Counted from the first letter of the stretch, positions 34,303-47,194 are shown. The stretch is 64,000 nt of DNA from Brachypterus glaber (GCA_958510825.1 OY294047.1:54295365-54359364); one strand, 5' to 3'. Program-made: numbers and translations. Notes: generated by a model not told the origin, from the letters alone.

Positions 34303-35347
34303 GGGTGTATTTAAAATAGGGTCAGAAATTTTAGAATAAATCGCTTTTAAAGCTACTATGGCCCTTTAAAAATGGTGCATTTTTGGGAGGCTACAGTCCC
34401 TTAGGATTGTTTTTTGGAAGTACCTGTATATGAGGTGTTTTCCTAGTTTTTGATGTAGATTCTCCCTGCATCATTGAGATTTCGGTTTTCAACATTTTAG
34501 TATTTAATTTTTCAAATGATTTTTTCTCGAAAACGGTTAATCCTACAGTATTACAACAGGAGTACCTTTTTATGTATTTTCACCTGAGGAATCATATTCA
34601 AAAAATTAAATTACAAAAAATTTACACAGAAAAAAGTTTGGGACAAAAAACTGATAAGGCCCTCCGATTTGCCACACCCCTGGTTAAAATAAGTAACATA
34701 CGAAGATGGGCCTTATTAAGATTAGTTCACATACGAAACCTTGTTGCTATATCTCAAAGGGTTTCTGAGTTATTAAATAAAAACCGAATTTTCTAGCTAC
34801 ACGGAAAGAAATTAGTGGGCTCTGCGCTATACATTATAAGATATTTGGTAACAGTGGCAAATTATAGTGATTTAAGCTATAGATTATAAGGGACACAATA
34901 ACTAATAATGTTAAAAATAAATTGGAAACGATTATATATATTACAGACACGATTATATTTATTACAGGCACTATTATAAATTTACAGAAATTTTATTATA
35001 TTATAAAAATTATTAGCACGGACAATAATTAAATCTATTTAAGCTATAAATGCCATACTATTTGTTATATTTTATTATTCACTAAACAATTAAAGTATTT
35101 CATATAAATTTTTACACTGACTGCCATAATTGTAAGAGAAAGCCTTGTATTTATATAATAAGCGATTATAATTTGCTTGGTATGTGTGTTATAGCGCTCC
35201 TAGCTATAATTTTTTTTTTCCGTGTACATTCAATGGGGCTTAGCAGCTCCCTTACGACGCATTTTTAGACATATTTTTATAGGAACTTTATGTTATATTT
35301 TATGATGTAGAATCTCCCCTTAAAATCCCTATTTTAAATACACCCTG
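34303..35347. mobile_element. AGGGTGTATTTAAAATAGGG-ended repeat split by a MITE
   Basis: Left end AGGGTGTATTTAAAATAGGG and right end CCCTATTTTAAATACACCCT are inverted. Without the nested MITE it is about 620 bp. Interior related to 28087-28880. Confidence 0.7.
34800..35224 (+). mobile_element. TA-flanked MITE (425 bp), CACGGAAAG ends, copy 1
   Basis: CACGGAAAGAAATTAGTGGG at the left, ..TATAATTTTTTTTTTCCGTG at the right, TA at 34798-34799 and 35225-35226. A nearly identical copy in reverse lies at 46771-47194. Tc1/mariner-type target duplication. Confidence 0.8.
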
Positions 35348-36895
35348 TATAGTTTTTTTTTGCAAAAAAAAAGTATGGTAATGAAAAAGCCTTAAATTGG
35401 TGTCCCCGTGGAATTTTCTTTGACTTGATAAAAATTGAACAAGGTTACCTACTTAATTGAAAATGTTTGTCATGTCAGTTTTTCTATCCAATCACAATTT
35501 CTGATTATTTAAATTAATTTTATTCGTTTTTAATTTAACCATGGAAAAATTATCAAATTAAATAACTCAATAAATTTATTACCTATATACCACGTTGATA
35601 ACTTAGTAAGCTGGGTCGAAAAAAACATTTTTTTCAATCCAGTCTATTACGCAGCAACGTATTAATACCTGTGTTAAATTTTTCAAAAATCTAAAATTTA
35701 GACTAAATATTTCCAATAAGTGTTAGAATAACCCATACCTAAACTTAGTAGTAATTTACTACAAGTAAAAATAATAATTTTGTAAAGATAATAATTTTTC
35801 GGAAAAGAAACAAACGATGACCTGAATTTTAAAATGCATGTTAGTCATAAACCATACAAATTTTGTAACATGTTTGTTCATATTTTAAAGTTCCCACATT
35901 AAAATATAAATTACGAAAATTAAAGATGAAAATATACTTAAAGAATATAAATATGCTTAAAGGGTAAAAATTTCTAGCTTGCTATAATTTTTTATTTCTA
36001 TGACATATGTACTTATTTTTCTCTGGACTATTAGCTTATTAGAAGGGCCCCTTATTTGGTCATCTCCCACTTATATTTACAATCATTTAACCAAGTTACA
36101 TTTATATTTTTTGCTATAACTTATAAAAGGTTTAAGATAAAAAAATATTTTGGTACAAGTATTCCATATTCATTACCTTGTAATCTAATTCTCAAGTATT
36201 TATATTGAAGAGTTCAAAAGTTATGCAACTGTGCTCTTTTTATATTTTTACCATTTTAAATTTTCTGTATATCCAACAATCCTTAGAATTCAACAAAGTA
36301 AAGATGATAAACTCGTTATTCTCTACAAATTTGCCATTTAATTTCTTTAAAAACCACCTCAATGACCGTATTTTAAAATTTTCTTGTACCAACAACCATT
36401 ATTGAACAATGTATAGAATTTAGTAAAGATGATTTGCAACATCAGTAAATAATTAATATTTTGTTATTTTCTACATATTTGCCAGTATTGCATTTAATTT
36501 CTGCAACGCGATATTCTATCCGGGTCAAGGGGACTTTCCCTTCCGCTACCAGCCTCCTACTATTAAACATCATTTCGATTTCCTTCTATCGAGCCTACTA
36601 GATATCTGTAATAATATTTTAAGATTTTATGTGTCAAAGAAGGGTATCGTATTTTGGGCTAAATCGCATGCAACAAGATTTTATATGCTTATAGATACAT
36701 AAAAAATAAATACTTAGCCAAAATTTCAGCCCTTTTTACATCCCGGAACACACTTTAATTAATTATTTTAATTACGAATTTTGAAATATGTTATTGCTGG
36801 ATTTGGCAACATTATACCTAACGATAGTTGAACTGTCAAATGTCATGTCCAGTACCCGGCGTATTTCCAGTTGTAGTCCAGTCTTCAGGTCAATA
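35348..36895. other. AT-rich intronic DNA, nothing recognised
   Basis: An ORF at 36205-36405 has no motif. Confidence 0.4.
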
Positions 36896-36901
36896 AAAGA
36901 G

Positions 36902-37133
36902 GCTTTACCTGGAAATAATTCAGGGAGTTTTGATTTTCGTTTTATTAAAATAAAAAAAAAAACAATTTTGCGACGTTGAAATCGATTTGTAACTGTTATT
37001 TTTTTAACGTGTTTTTCACAAAAAAAACTGACAGTTCCAAATCGAGTTCAATGTCGCAATATTGTTTATTTGCGGCCTTAAACCCTACCCAATAAACCAA
37101 AAATGTAAACTCCCTGAATTATTTCCAGGTAAA
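36902..37133. mobile_element. ~232-bp MITE just upstream of an E74 exon
   Basis: CTTTACCTGGAAATAATTCA at the left is mirrored at the right end (..CCAGGTAAAG). Ends 128 bp before the exon at 37262. Confidence 0.75.
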
Positions 37134-37261
37134 GTATTTTTAATCTTTGGTAATAACTCAAATAAAAATTATCATACAAAATTTACTAAATTTCATATTT
37201 TGCGATTATATTTCTACTTTGTTTGTAGTATTTTTTACTAATTGTATTTGTTTTGTTGCAG

Positions 37262-37381
37262 TTGACAAAGAACAAAACAACTACCTTCACCAACTTTTAT
37301 CACAAAGACAGAGGCCGGATTTACATACCACATCACTTTGTGATTTTTCAAGAAGAAAGTCAGTCTACCCTCCTACCACAG
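37262..37381 (+). CDS. Eip74EF: E74 (Eip74EF) internal exon, 120 nt, GC-AG donor
   Basis: A strong 3' splice site precedes the exon: branch-like TACTAAT at 37236-37242, pyrimidine-rich tract, then TTGCAG ending at 37261. The exon is 2 nt + 39 codons + 1 nt, phase 1 at both sides, with no stop in that frame. It ends ACAG|GCAAGT, the usual context of a GC-AG intron. Joined to the next exon it gives ...YPPTT-G-SLPPSPADSG, which parallels Drosophila E74 (...YTTATTGSFPPSPADSG, from memory). Its HQLLS near the start parallels HNLLS in the fly protein just upstream of the same block. No DNA-binding motif is present; this is part of the long low-complexity region before the ETS domain. From the first exon at 8222 the junction codon is TTT (Phe). 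An open frame runs through the GC donor to 37470, which would matter if the intron were retained. Confidence 0.82.
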
Positions 37382-37481
37382 GCAAGTATTTTTATCGAAA
37401 TTTGTGTACATATAGTAATTTTTTCTGGAGCTCTAAATCACATGTTATACCTGCAAGAAGACCACTTTGACCTAAAGTCTT

Positions 37482-39019
37482 GAAATTCAACATAAAAAGT
37501 GCATTCATTCATTAAAAAATGAAAATAATGCATTTTGATATCAAAATGCAAAAATAATATCTTGTAATAATAAATCTTACCTACACATATGCGATAACAA
37601 CTAAATTGAGGTTGTTTCATCATTAACAGTGTTTGTAGTTTGTTTACTTTAAACGTAATCCGGTCATCCTTGATCCGAATTTTGTGACGTTCATAATGAA
37701 TTTATTAAATAATCGAGCTACTATAGGACCTGGTTTTGAACCCTGGGGCACTCTTGTTTACGAAATACGTTTTGGCAATTTCAGACGTAAATATTGACAC
37801 CATTTAAGTGTTTAAATGTTAAATGAGAATATTTACATGAAATTTAAATTAATTTGGGATATTCCATGAGACCTTACCCCCTTGCTGATGAAAAATAAGT
37901 ATGAAAATTAATAATATTTAAAGTATGAACATCATAACTTCATCGAAAACAATTCATTAAAATTGTTCATTTTCCTTTAATATACTTGGAGATCAAGAAA
38001 GTTTTTTGAAATGGGACTTATGTTGCCAGCACGAAACAAACAAAATGAAAAAAATTATGTTAGCTTCACTTTCAAGGAGCTTCTCTCTCAACGCTAACAC
38101 CAAAAAGCTTCTTCAATTATTTGAGGTTATGTGACTTTTCTAGATACAGAGAGGTAAAAACAAGTGATTTTTCCCAAGGTTATAATATCTATAACTTAAG
38201 AGATCTTATAACCTTTGTGTTTCGGTTATAGTGACTTGATGCGTAATATTTCTCACAGTTTTCTACACAAATGTTTTAGGCATTATCACTTTTGTAATTT
38301 ATTGTTCATTTAACATCAGAAATAGTCAAAAAATTGTGTGCTACAGACTGACCTATTACTTTGTACTCATTCCAAAGTATTTTCAAGAAAAAAAAAAACA
38401 TTAATTTTTATAAAACTTGACATTTTAATACAATTCTTATTATAACTTCTTATCTGATAAATCCTATCTGCAAAATCTATTCATTATTCACATAAGAGTA
38501 TATATAAAATATGTATATACAATATATTGTTGTCAAAATCTTTGTTTGGGATTAGACAGTCGAGTGTGGTCAGTCTTGTGCAAACCGAGAGAAAGGGTGA
38601 CAATTTTATTTGAAAACGCAAATCTGCTAAAGCAGCTGTCAAACAAGTAAATAACCCATTGTCGCTTAGCTCCTTTTCATGCTTTTCGCACCGACTGCAA
38701 AAATCCTATACAAGGCGATTTTTAAAATAGTTAAAACACCCGTTTGCAAATTTGCAGTCAGAAAAACGTTATATCCTAAACTGCTTCAAGTAGCTTTCAG
38801 CAATACCTACTTTTGGATATTTTCCATTTTGTTGCATAGCTCTTTTTTATAACTTGCTTACGTATAGCAAAAATTCTACAGAGCAGTAAAAAAGATAGCT
38901 TGTATAAATTTATAACAGGAGTTAGTATTAATTATTATAAAACAATACAATCAACTTAATAACAATATGGTTATTTAATATGAATTAACAAACTGAGTTT
39001 AATACTAGTGCAGTCAAAT
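37482..39019. other. AT-rich intronic DNA, nothing recognised
   Basis: No gene or shared repeat seen. Confidence 0.4.
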
Positions 39020-39280
39020 AATAAATCTAAGTTGCAATAAATGTACACGTGCTGATATTTTCAAGGGTAGTAGTGGATAGTAAAGGAAAACTCCTGTTGG
39101 TTTTTCACCGGGATGAGTTGCTTAATATGCATCTTATAAGCATTTTTATCGTAAGATGCATATTAAGCAACTCATCCCTAAAACTGAAAATAGCGGACAC
39201 CCCTTACGCAAATCACCCGGTGATTATGTGGTTTGTGTCCTTGCCAATGTGTATTTATTGCAATTTAACATAGGAATTTC
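39020..39280. repeat. Repeat related to 18220-18440, with a 67-bp hairpin
   Basis: 39111-39177 is a hairpin: GGATGAGTTGCTTAATATGC with its complement and a ~13-nt loop. Flanks match the repeat at 18220-18440. Confidence 0.7.
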
Positions 39281-40170
39281 TCGTTATTTGACTGGACTAT
39301 ACTAAAATATAGATAAATAGTTCATTAACAGTTCTTTATCAGTATTTTCTGGAACAAATAAACCTTTCACTACTTGTTTTTGCAAATAAATAGGAGTACA
39401 GTTTTAACTCTGTTATCTATTCATGCCCCACATGGGATATTTTATTAAAATAAGTCATATCATTTTATTTTTAAATGGGTTTCAAGTCTCTAACATGAAG
39501 TTAACTTTTATAGGTCTGTTTGATTAAAAATAAAGGTCACAAAGTCTAGTCTTATGAGACAGATATAAGAATCTCCAAAATTATTAGAGTTTATTATTAA
39601 ATTGCTGGCAAACTTTAGAAAAACATCCCGTATGTGGAATATCGTATGATAAAGTAAATATATTCAAAAAAAGATCAGGATTAGGTACCTAAATTTCGGA
39701 TATTTTCCCCAAAAATAAGGCACGTGCTGTTTGCAAAAGGGTTATTCAATATTATTTCATTCGTCATATAATATTGCATCTGTCCATTTTGATCGGGTTT
39801 AAGTAAGAAAAACAACCTACCCTTATTTGTCGTTTGCAAATTTACACATCTGCCAGAAATTATTACTTTTATTTCTTCCCAGAAACTGTCAAATATGCAT
39901 TTTGTATGATTGAAGTGAAAAGTGTCATGAATAGTACAAAAGGTTTTATTTTACACACTAAGGCCCAGTTCATCAATGTACAGTTAAAACTTTATCTAAA
40001 AGATAAAGTCTCAGTTAAGAGAAAATTCTGGATTTTGGTTATAGTTATTTCGTGTCAGCTAAATTTAGCTGTACTTTGATAAACTCAGCCTAAATTTCCT
40101 TTCTACAGTACGAGATACAGTCCAAAATATATTTCTAAACATTTTCTTTACTAATACTTAATTATTATTA
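39281..40170. other. AT-rich intronic DNA, nothing recognised
   Basis: ORF 39834-40079 has no motif. Confidence 0.4.
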
Positions 40171-40177
40171 TTACTAA

Positions 40178-40327
40178 GGGAACGTTCAAGTATTACGTAA
40201 CGCTCCTAGGGGGGGTGGGGGTCATTTTGGAGTGTTACGCCCATGTTAATGGTATAGGAAAATAGCGTTACAGGGGGGGGGGTCCAAAATGATCAAAATT
40301 TGCATTAAGTAATACTTGAACGTTCCC
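40178..40327. mobile_element. Complete 150-bp PIF/Harbinger-type MITE
   Basis: GGGAACGTTCAAGTATTACG ends, G-tracts inside, and TAA at both sides (40175-40177, 40328-40330). Defines the family seen at 11706, 19910, 22480 and 50676. Confidence 0.88.
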
Positions 40328-40796
40328 TAATTAATAATGCAGCTTCTGGTCGATTGTTACATTCTCAGTACGTATTATTTTTGCATTTTTCTGTAACATC
40401 GCATTCTATTTCTTTATATCTTATTTTTAAAAGGTGACCTCAAGGTTCTAATCTGGGACTCATCCAGTTTATTACAAATACTGTTGTTTTTCTTTTACAT
40501 TTCTTTTTAAAAATAGATAATAAAAATCCTTTTCTACAAAATGACACAAAACCTTGAATTATTATTGATTCTTAAATTCTATATTATTTCAAATAATTGT
40601 TTTTTTATAAAAAGTCCATTTTTAATTTGAAACTGCCACCAATAAATCTTGATTTTAACTTGCAATTGTTTTTTTTTATACCGTAGCTGCCTTCTATTAC
40701 AGCGGCCATAATGAAATAAAACATTGTGTGTACATGAAAAATCATTCTTAAAAATCGCATTTTCTTATGATTACAAATGTATTCGATAAAATTTTT
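40328..40796. other. AT-rich intronic DNA, nothing recognised
   Basis: No gene or repeat seen. Confidence 0.4.
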
Positions 40797-40927
40797 TGTG
40801 GCACACGTGGGTAAATAGATATTGTCCACTCAAGAATATTGACCAACTCGGCCTACGACTGTCGTGGGTCAAACATTCGCTCGTGGACAATATCTTACTT
40901 TACCCACCATAGTGCCATAAATAAATA
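40797..40927 (+). repeat. Diverged relative of the ~340-bp repeat (right part)
   Basis: GGCACACGTGGGTAAATAGA..GACAATATCTTACTTTACCC..CCATAAATAAATATT parallels the end of the 340-bp family (GGCACTCATGGGTAAACCGA, CAATATCTTACTTTACCC). The inner stem is different in sequence but in the same place. Confidence 0.6.
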
Positions 40928-42738
40928 TTTCTGACTAAAATGCTTTAAACTTATTTATTCCAAACGAATAGTCGTGAGGTAAGTTGTCATTTCTAGAAAG
41001 GGAAGAAGACCTCAAAGTCCGTTACGAACAAAGGCATTTAAAACCGGTAGAGGGGTACTTGTTATAATTCCCAAAGAGTGGTGAAATTTTTCTGCGGAAC
41101 CTGTCACACTCCTGTAAAAAACCTAATATTGTCGTAAATATCTAGTTACAAATTTTTGTAGTTGTAGAAAGGGGGAAACAGGATCCTTTTGTGTTCAAAG
41201 CTAGTCGAATTTTTGCGTGGAGCAACAAAAATGGACATCCTTTTGTCCAGATTTAAAGTGGGGAACGAAGTCTCCAAAAAATGCAGACAATGGACTTTAA
41301 GAATCGGGAATAATTTATATACAAGGTATTCTTTAAAAAAGGATTTATAATAATCTTAGTAAACGGATGAATCTTTTGAAATCACCGGTATTTTTAATAA
41401 ATTATATGAGGCCTAGGTAGTAACCTTGCGGTATACCTTTAAATAATAGGAAAAGAAGAGAAAATATATTAGCTATAAGCTATTAGTTACTTCTGAAACA
41501 GTTAGCTAACTTTTTTAGCACCCGACCGATTGCATAAGATAGTTTTTAGAAAAAAAATACTTTAATCGCATCTGATTCTCCTTATTACATTGTTTGTAAA
41601 AAGGCTTCTATAGTTTTGAGGGTATTGGGGGTATTAAGGGGAAAACGGTATTTTATCCTTACTATAACTTTTCAAACGGTTTAAAAAATTTGAAAGGGTC
41701 ATCCTTTCTATTATCCAAAAAACGAGTTTGATAATTTTGTTAAAAATGTATTGGTGACTGACCACTTATTGGTTACTTGGGCGCGTCCGGTTTTCGAATT
41801 ATCTGACCCTATGTTCCTTTTATTTAATTCCGGACGAGCATAGATAAAAATAACTAAAAAACGTAAAATATGTAAAATGCTTCGCATTCATTGGAATACT
41901 CTTTACAGTGAATCTCAAAAAAAAAATTATTAGCGATAGGACTGTAGATAATTCATATTTGTTATTTTGAAGTTGCTACACATGCGTATATTAGTTTAAG
42001 TGAGTGAGGAATTGTCAACAGATCACTCATTTCAATTTTGTGCCTCAAAATTCCAATTAATTACAAAAATGGCATTCGAATGACCTCATAGCGAAAAGTA
42101 AATGATCTCAGACGAAGTGAGTTCTCTTTATAGCACAACAGGTCTGTAGACCCAGGGCTTGTTGATCATTGCTTCTCCATATTTTCTTATCTCTAGCTAT
42201 CACTTTTCATCCTCTGACTCCAAGGCTTTTCAGATCATGTTCTACTTGCTTTTATTTAGATTTCCCTCTTCCTCTGTTATCCATTCCTCTACGTTTTAAT
42301 AAGTGAAAATCAATATTTAATTGTTCTGATTTGAAAATTGCGGAGAGTTTATTTTATCAAATGAAACCCCAGCTATCTTCTATTAATTTTCCTCAAGTTT
42401 TCCCACGTTGTCTACCACTGGTCAGTTCGTGTAAATGGGGAAAGAAATTTGATACACTTGTGTCATCAATATATGCTAACGGTTCATCATCAACCCTTTT
42501 TGGTGAAGACAACAACGTCACGACTGACTGACCAGTGGTCAGTGGCCAACTGGGCTTTATGTGCCCTTTAATCCTCTTAAACTTGTCCAAAGAAATCAAA
42601 TACTATTCATTCGATATTTTTAAAATTTTGTATTATTTCGTTTAAATTTTTTGAAGAATTAATAGGGGAAATATGTGTGTAACGTTTTACTATGAAAGGG
42701 ATAAAAAGCGTCATAATTTTTGAATGATTTTATGTAAT
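40928..42738. other. Intronic DNA, nothing recognised
   Basis: Overlapping ORFs around 42331-42599 on both strands have no recognisable motif. An inverted ACCACTGGTCAG / CTGACCAGTGGT pair lies near 42415 and 42525. Confidence 0.4.
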
Positions 42739-43167
42739 AGTATATTAAAGTACTAGTTTCATAACGTGTTATGAAACGATTGCTTTATACAATTTTTTCT
42801 ATTTTGCTCTAAAGTTAAAAAAAACTTACATTTAAATTGGTGACAGATTTGGGGATTTTTGTTTCTCGTTGGCATTACAGTTTTCGCCATGTTTAAAATT
42901 CTAAGAACAATTATTATTTTGATATATTTTATAGTCATGTCTTCTCTTTTTCACTGCAATGGTTACAATTTTAACACGGTAAAAAATAACCTAAACACAA
43001 AATTTTGTAGAAAATTCAACTTTAAAGCGACGTTACCATATGCACTAAAAACGTCAAGGCTTTTTTCTGTTGCAAACCCAAAAGAAAAAAAGTTGAGAGT
43101 TGGGCCTATAAGAACACGCAAAATGCGTGTGATTATGAGCTTATAAGAGTCGCAAAATAGAAAAAAG
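42739..43167 (+). mobile_element. Long arm of the foldback family (left type)
   Basis: Matches the left arm at 31308-31757: TAGTATATTAAAGTACTAGT, TTTTAACACGGTAAAAAATA, CACGCAAAATGCGTGTG. Confidence 0.75.
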
Positions 43168-44190
43168 CTTTAACTTTCATACATAATAACATAATAGGGT
43201 ACTGTTATCGGAAATTTTAAGTGTTTAATGAACTTTATTAGTTCAAAAGTACTGTCCAAATTATATTTACCAAAAGTAAAATAACGTTGAAGAAATAATA
43301 ATAATAATTTCAAATTTTGCTTGAAATTTTCTTTCTTATTACTACATAAGCCAACTGTTAACAGAAGTTAAATCTTTTACATAAAAGTGTTTTTAAGTAG
43401 TCCATTGGCATTTGCATTAAATTTGCTTGAGAAGCGCGCTAGTGATAAAATTAAAAACATTAAAATAAAAAGAGGGAAGTAAGACGGTTGGTGGTAACTA
43501 GCTAACTTTAAACCTTCATGTGTTTCTTAATTTTTGACATAAAACTTACATTTTTGTATAAAAATGTTCAATTGTTATTTATACTCAAAAATACATAAAA
43601 GCTGTCTCATTTCACCATTTTACTGAACGCATCCGACTGTATATTGTTTCCGTATCGCCTACTGAGCACCACAAGACGAAAAAAACATCCAAAACAATAA
43701 ACCTTTTAACCTTTAAAAACCCTATCACTTACACTGTTTTGATACTCAATGGTCCATTCCTACTGTCAGAAGGCTTCTGGTATCAGGTGTTATAATCTCA
43801 TTGTTGATGGTAATTACACAGTCGGTATGAATAGGAGATTTTTACCTGAGGAGTGCCAAAAATAGGACCACCGGACAAAAAAACTAGGCACTTACATTGT
43901 AAGTATGTAAATATGGACAAGCCGACTTGGTTAATCTTGCGTGTGATAAATAATGGGGTTATATTTGGGATAACAAATGGGTTTTCTTGTCCCGGAGATG
44001 GATCTCTTAGGTGTTAAAGATTTATCTTTTTGTTAAAATGGTTACGATGATTTGTATTGTATTTGCATTAGGATTATGTTTTTTTTTTCAAAGAGATGTA
44101 CCTCTTTTGTATATGATTTCATAATATTTATTGACCATTTGTTAATAAACGAATAGATAAAAAATCATTTGGGATCATGGGGACTTTATT
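43168..44190. other. AT-rich intronic DNA, nothing recognised
   Basis: No gene or shared repeat seen. Confidence 0.4.
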
Positions 44191-44886
44191 ACATCGGCAC
44201 TTAGTGCTACTAAGAGTGCCGATGTATTGAAATCTTCGCCGAAAAGTCAAAATCTTTGACCACGTTTTTTTTTCACATTTCTCGACGTTTTAGACCATTC
44301 TGAGTCGAAGTCAGTAAAAAAAAAATTGCGTCCGTCTGTCTGTCTGGGTGTAAACTCTCTAAATCCATTTCTACATGAGATATCGACTTGCGGTTTTTTG
44401 CATATTGTTTCTTATCGTATTCCGAAGAGCTGATTAGATTTTGGGGGTAAACGATTGTGGGTAAGGGGGAAAAAATAGGGTAAAACTCCTATTTTTAGCG
44501 TTTTTTGTTTATAATTAAGGCAATTAATATTGTATTTGGTTAATTTAGCACTTATATAAAAGATAATTTTAAATTGATCAAAAAATGTTTAAAAAAACGT
44601 TTTCCTAAAACGCATTGTTTTCGAGATATTGACGTTTAAAGCAGTAAAAGGTTTTTTAGCATATCTCACATATTTATAACCCGATTTCAAAAAATTATAT
44701 TTTAAATAAAAGCAGTTTTAAGCCCTATAAAAAATGTTATATACAGTTTTTTGCTAGAATATAATGTTTTAAAGATACAGAATTTAATATCAAACAAAAC
44801 ACCTAGTTTGAAATTTGCAAACTAGATGGCTCTAGTGTACAATAGTGCCGATGTTTGGACAGGGTGCTTGCAACGTTTCATCTAGT
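44191..44886 (+). mobile_element. Helitron-like element, copy 3 (696 bp)
   Basis: ACATCGGCACTTAGTGCTAC..GTTTCATCTAGT, then T. Subterminal inverted repeat and TCTG repeat as in copy 1. Confidence 0.7.
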
Positions 44887-45303
44887 TTTCTATAGAAATA
44901 TTAATATTCTGATTATTATAAAAAGTCCGGTAAATCAGACGAAAAGGGGTTATCAGGAATGCCAAGACATCCTCTGCAACTAGTAGTCTTTAATTTTCAC
45001 TGTTTGTAAAATGATTATTGTCTAGGTTTAGCGATAATAGTAAATAGATTTAGGTCAAGCAGCAATGCATTTTTTACTTGTGTGCGGCATTGAAATAAAT
45101 AATAAATAATAATGCTAATATGCATAAAAAGGAAATATTTATTAAATAAATTAAATGTCAATATCTTTTATGTTGTATTTTTATGTTTGTGTTTTTTTTT
45201 AATTAGCAAGTACTTAAAAGTATTGTCTTTTTATTACAATTTAGGTCAAAAGTTTAATACTTTACACCATAAAATCAAAAAAAAGTATTAAAACTTTGCC
45301 ATA
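44887..45303. other. AT-rich intronic DNA, nothing recognised
   Basis: No gene or shared repeat seen. Confidence 0.4.
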
Positions 45304-45305
45304 TA

Positions 45306-45486
45306 CAGTGCGATTATGAAGTGCCGAACAGTTTGAAGCCACGCCTCTGTTGTGCGCGACAAGCCCATGTGATTGCTATGTACAACAGCTCGGTGGCCAG
45401 TAAAACGCACACAGCTTTCTTGCATTTTACTCATCGCTAATGCCAGTTTTGCATTAAAAAGTGTTCGGCACTTTATAATCGCACGG
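45306..45486. mobile_element. 181-bp TA-flanked MITE
   Basis: CAGTGCGATTATGAAGTGCC and the inverted GGCACTTTATAATCGCACGG; TA at 45304-45305 and 45487-45488. Tc1/mariner-type. Confidence 0.85.
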
Positions 45487-45488
45487 TA

Positions 45489-46244
45489 TGGAGAAGATTT
45501 TAATTTAATCAAGTTAAATATTGGGCCCCATGGGGACATTAAAAACCTAAAAATCGATACTTAAAAAATTATTAAACCACAATTTTAATGCTTTTTTTCT
45601 TTTTTTGCCCACTATAAAGCGAACTATTTAAAATTGATGAAATATCATCATCAGTTCTCTCAATCCAACCATATTCTTGTAAATTCTTTTATTTACCTAG
45701 AATTTCTACACCGTCATATTTTGAATGCTTTCTATCTACTAAAAATTGCGGGATTATAATCAAAATAATCGAATCTGGGAAAGACCTTATCCAAACTTGA
45801 ATAAAATTAGGGGCGTTAAAATAGTTCTTTAAAAACGGTTATGGATAAAAAATTGCATATACTGGACACAATTTAGTGGACAGGGGCTATTTGAAAAGAA
45901 TAGAAATAGCCCATCCATATTGTAAAAACATTTGTCATTTATTTGAATAGCTCGCAAAATTTTTATACAAAACCCAGAGATTAAAAAAGTCCTACTTTAC
46001 AATGCACCCTTCTTTGAGAAAATAGGGGTTCTTAAGAATTACTTCTATCCTATCTATTAATTAATATCTTTGCTAGTTCTTTCTATTTAGTCACGCATGC
46101 TTTCACTTACACCCTTTCTTATACAGGGCGAGGCTTAAAATCTGCCACATAAATTTAATATACGGAATAGTCATTTTATTGCTAGTACATATACAGATAT
46201 AAGTTCCTTTTTAAGATCATGACAATTTAAAGTACCTAAGTAGC
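45489..46244. other. AT-rich intronic DNA, nothing recognised
   Basis: No gene or shared repeat seen. Confidence 0.4.
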
Positions 46245-46246
46245 TA

Positions 46247-46457
46247 CGGTCTGTTTCATCAAGCAAGAGAGTAAATTAAAAATCGCACAGTAAATATTTT
46301 TACAACAGGTTTGAATAGTATATGTTTGTGTATAGAATATAGTTATGTTTTATAAAATAAACTAAGCAGTATATTCGCACATCCAATATTCGCATCTGGT
46401 TTGAAAATATTCACTGTGCGATTTTACATTTACTTTCTTGCTTGATGAAACAGACCA
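46247..46457. mobile_element. 211-bp TA-flanked MITE
   Basis: GGTCTGTTTCATCAAGCAAG is mirrored by CTTGCTTGATGAAACAGACC; arms about 50 bp; TA at 46245-46246 and 46458-46459. Confidence 0.85.
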
Positions 46458-46770
46458 TAGTGCGTGTTATATTAATAATAATTTATTATTTAAGCTGTCA
46501 TTCCAAATGTTAAAAGTGACATTTTATGACTCGTCTCTAGAATTCTGACTTTCCTTACTCATCAGTTAATAAGTCATACTCCAAAATGTATCACTTTTTT
46601 CCCATAAAACAATATAATGTTGCGATTAGGAAAGTACAATTTAGGTTATGTCATATTCATAGGAATTATCAATAAGGAAATGATAATATAAATGAATATT
46701 ATTTTTTTCTATTTTGTGACTATCATAATCACGCTCATTTTGCGTGTTCTTATAGGACCATAATATGTTA

Positions 46771-47194
46771 CACGGATAAAAAAAATTATAGCTAGGAGCG
46801 CTATAACACACATACCAAGCAAATTATAATCGCTTATTATATAAATACAAGGCTTTCTCTTACAATTATGGCAGTCAGTGTAAAAATTTATATGAAATAC
46901 TTTAATTGTTTAGTGAATAATAAAATATAACAAATAGTATGGCATTTATAGCTTAAATAGATTTAATTATTGTCCGTGCTAATAATTTTTATAATATAAT
47001 AAAATTTCTGTAAATTTATAATAGTGCCTGTAATAAATATAATCGTGTCTGTAATATATATAATCGTTTCCAATTTATTTTTAACATTATTAGTTATTGT
47101 GTTCCTTATAATCTATAGCTTAAATCACTATAATTTGCCACTGTTACCAAATATCTTATAATTATAGCGCAGAGCCCACTAATTTCTTTCCGTG
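46771..47194 (-). mobile_element. TA-flanked MITE (424 bp), copy 2, reversed
   Basis: Nearly identical to 34800-35224; TA at 46769-46770 and 47195-47196. Nested in the long arm. Confidence 0.85.

Larger units (their letters stand above)
8223..37261 (+). other. Eip74EF: E74 intron (~29.0 kb), phase 1, filled with transposable elements
   Basis: GTAAGT donor at 8223 and TTGCAG acceptor ending at 37261. The stretch contains at least a dozen recognisable transposon insertions, listed separately, and no exon that I can defend. Confidence 0.65.

Noticed and set aside
42331..42599. Overlapping ORFs of 66-68 codons on both strands
   Set aside because: No motif; only a small inverted pair nearby.
45288..45564. 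Two opposing ORFs of 63-83 codons
   Set aside because: Formed by the inverted repeats of the TA-flanked MITE at 45306-45486.
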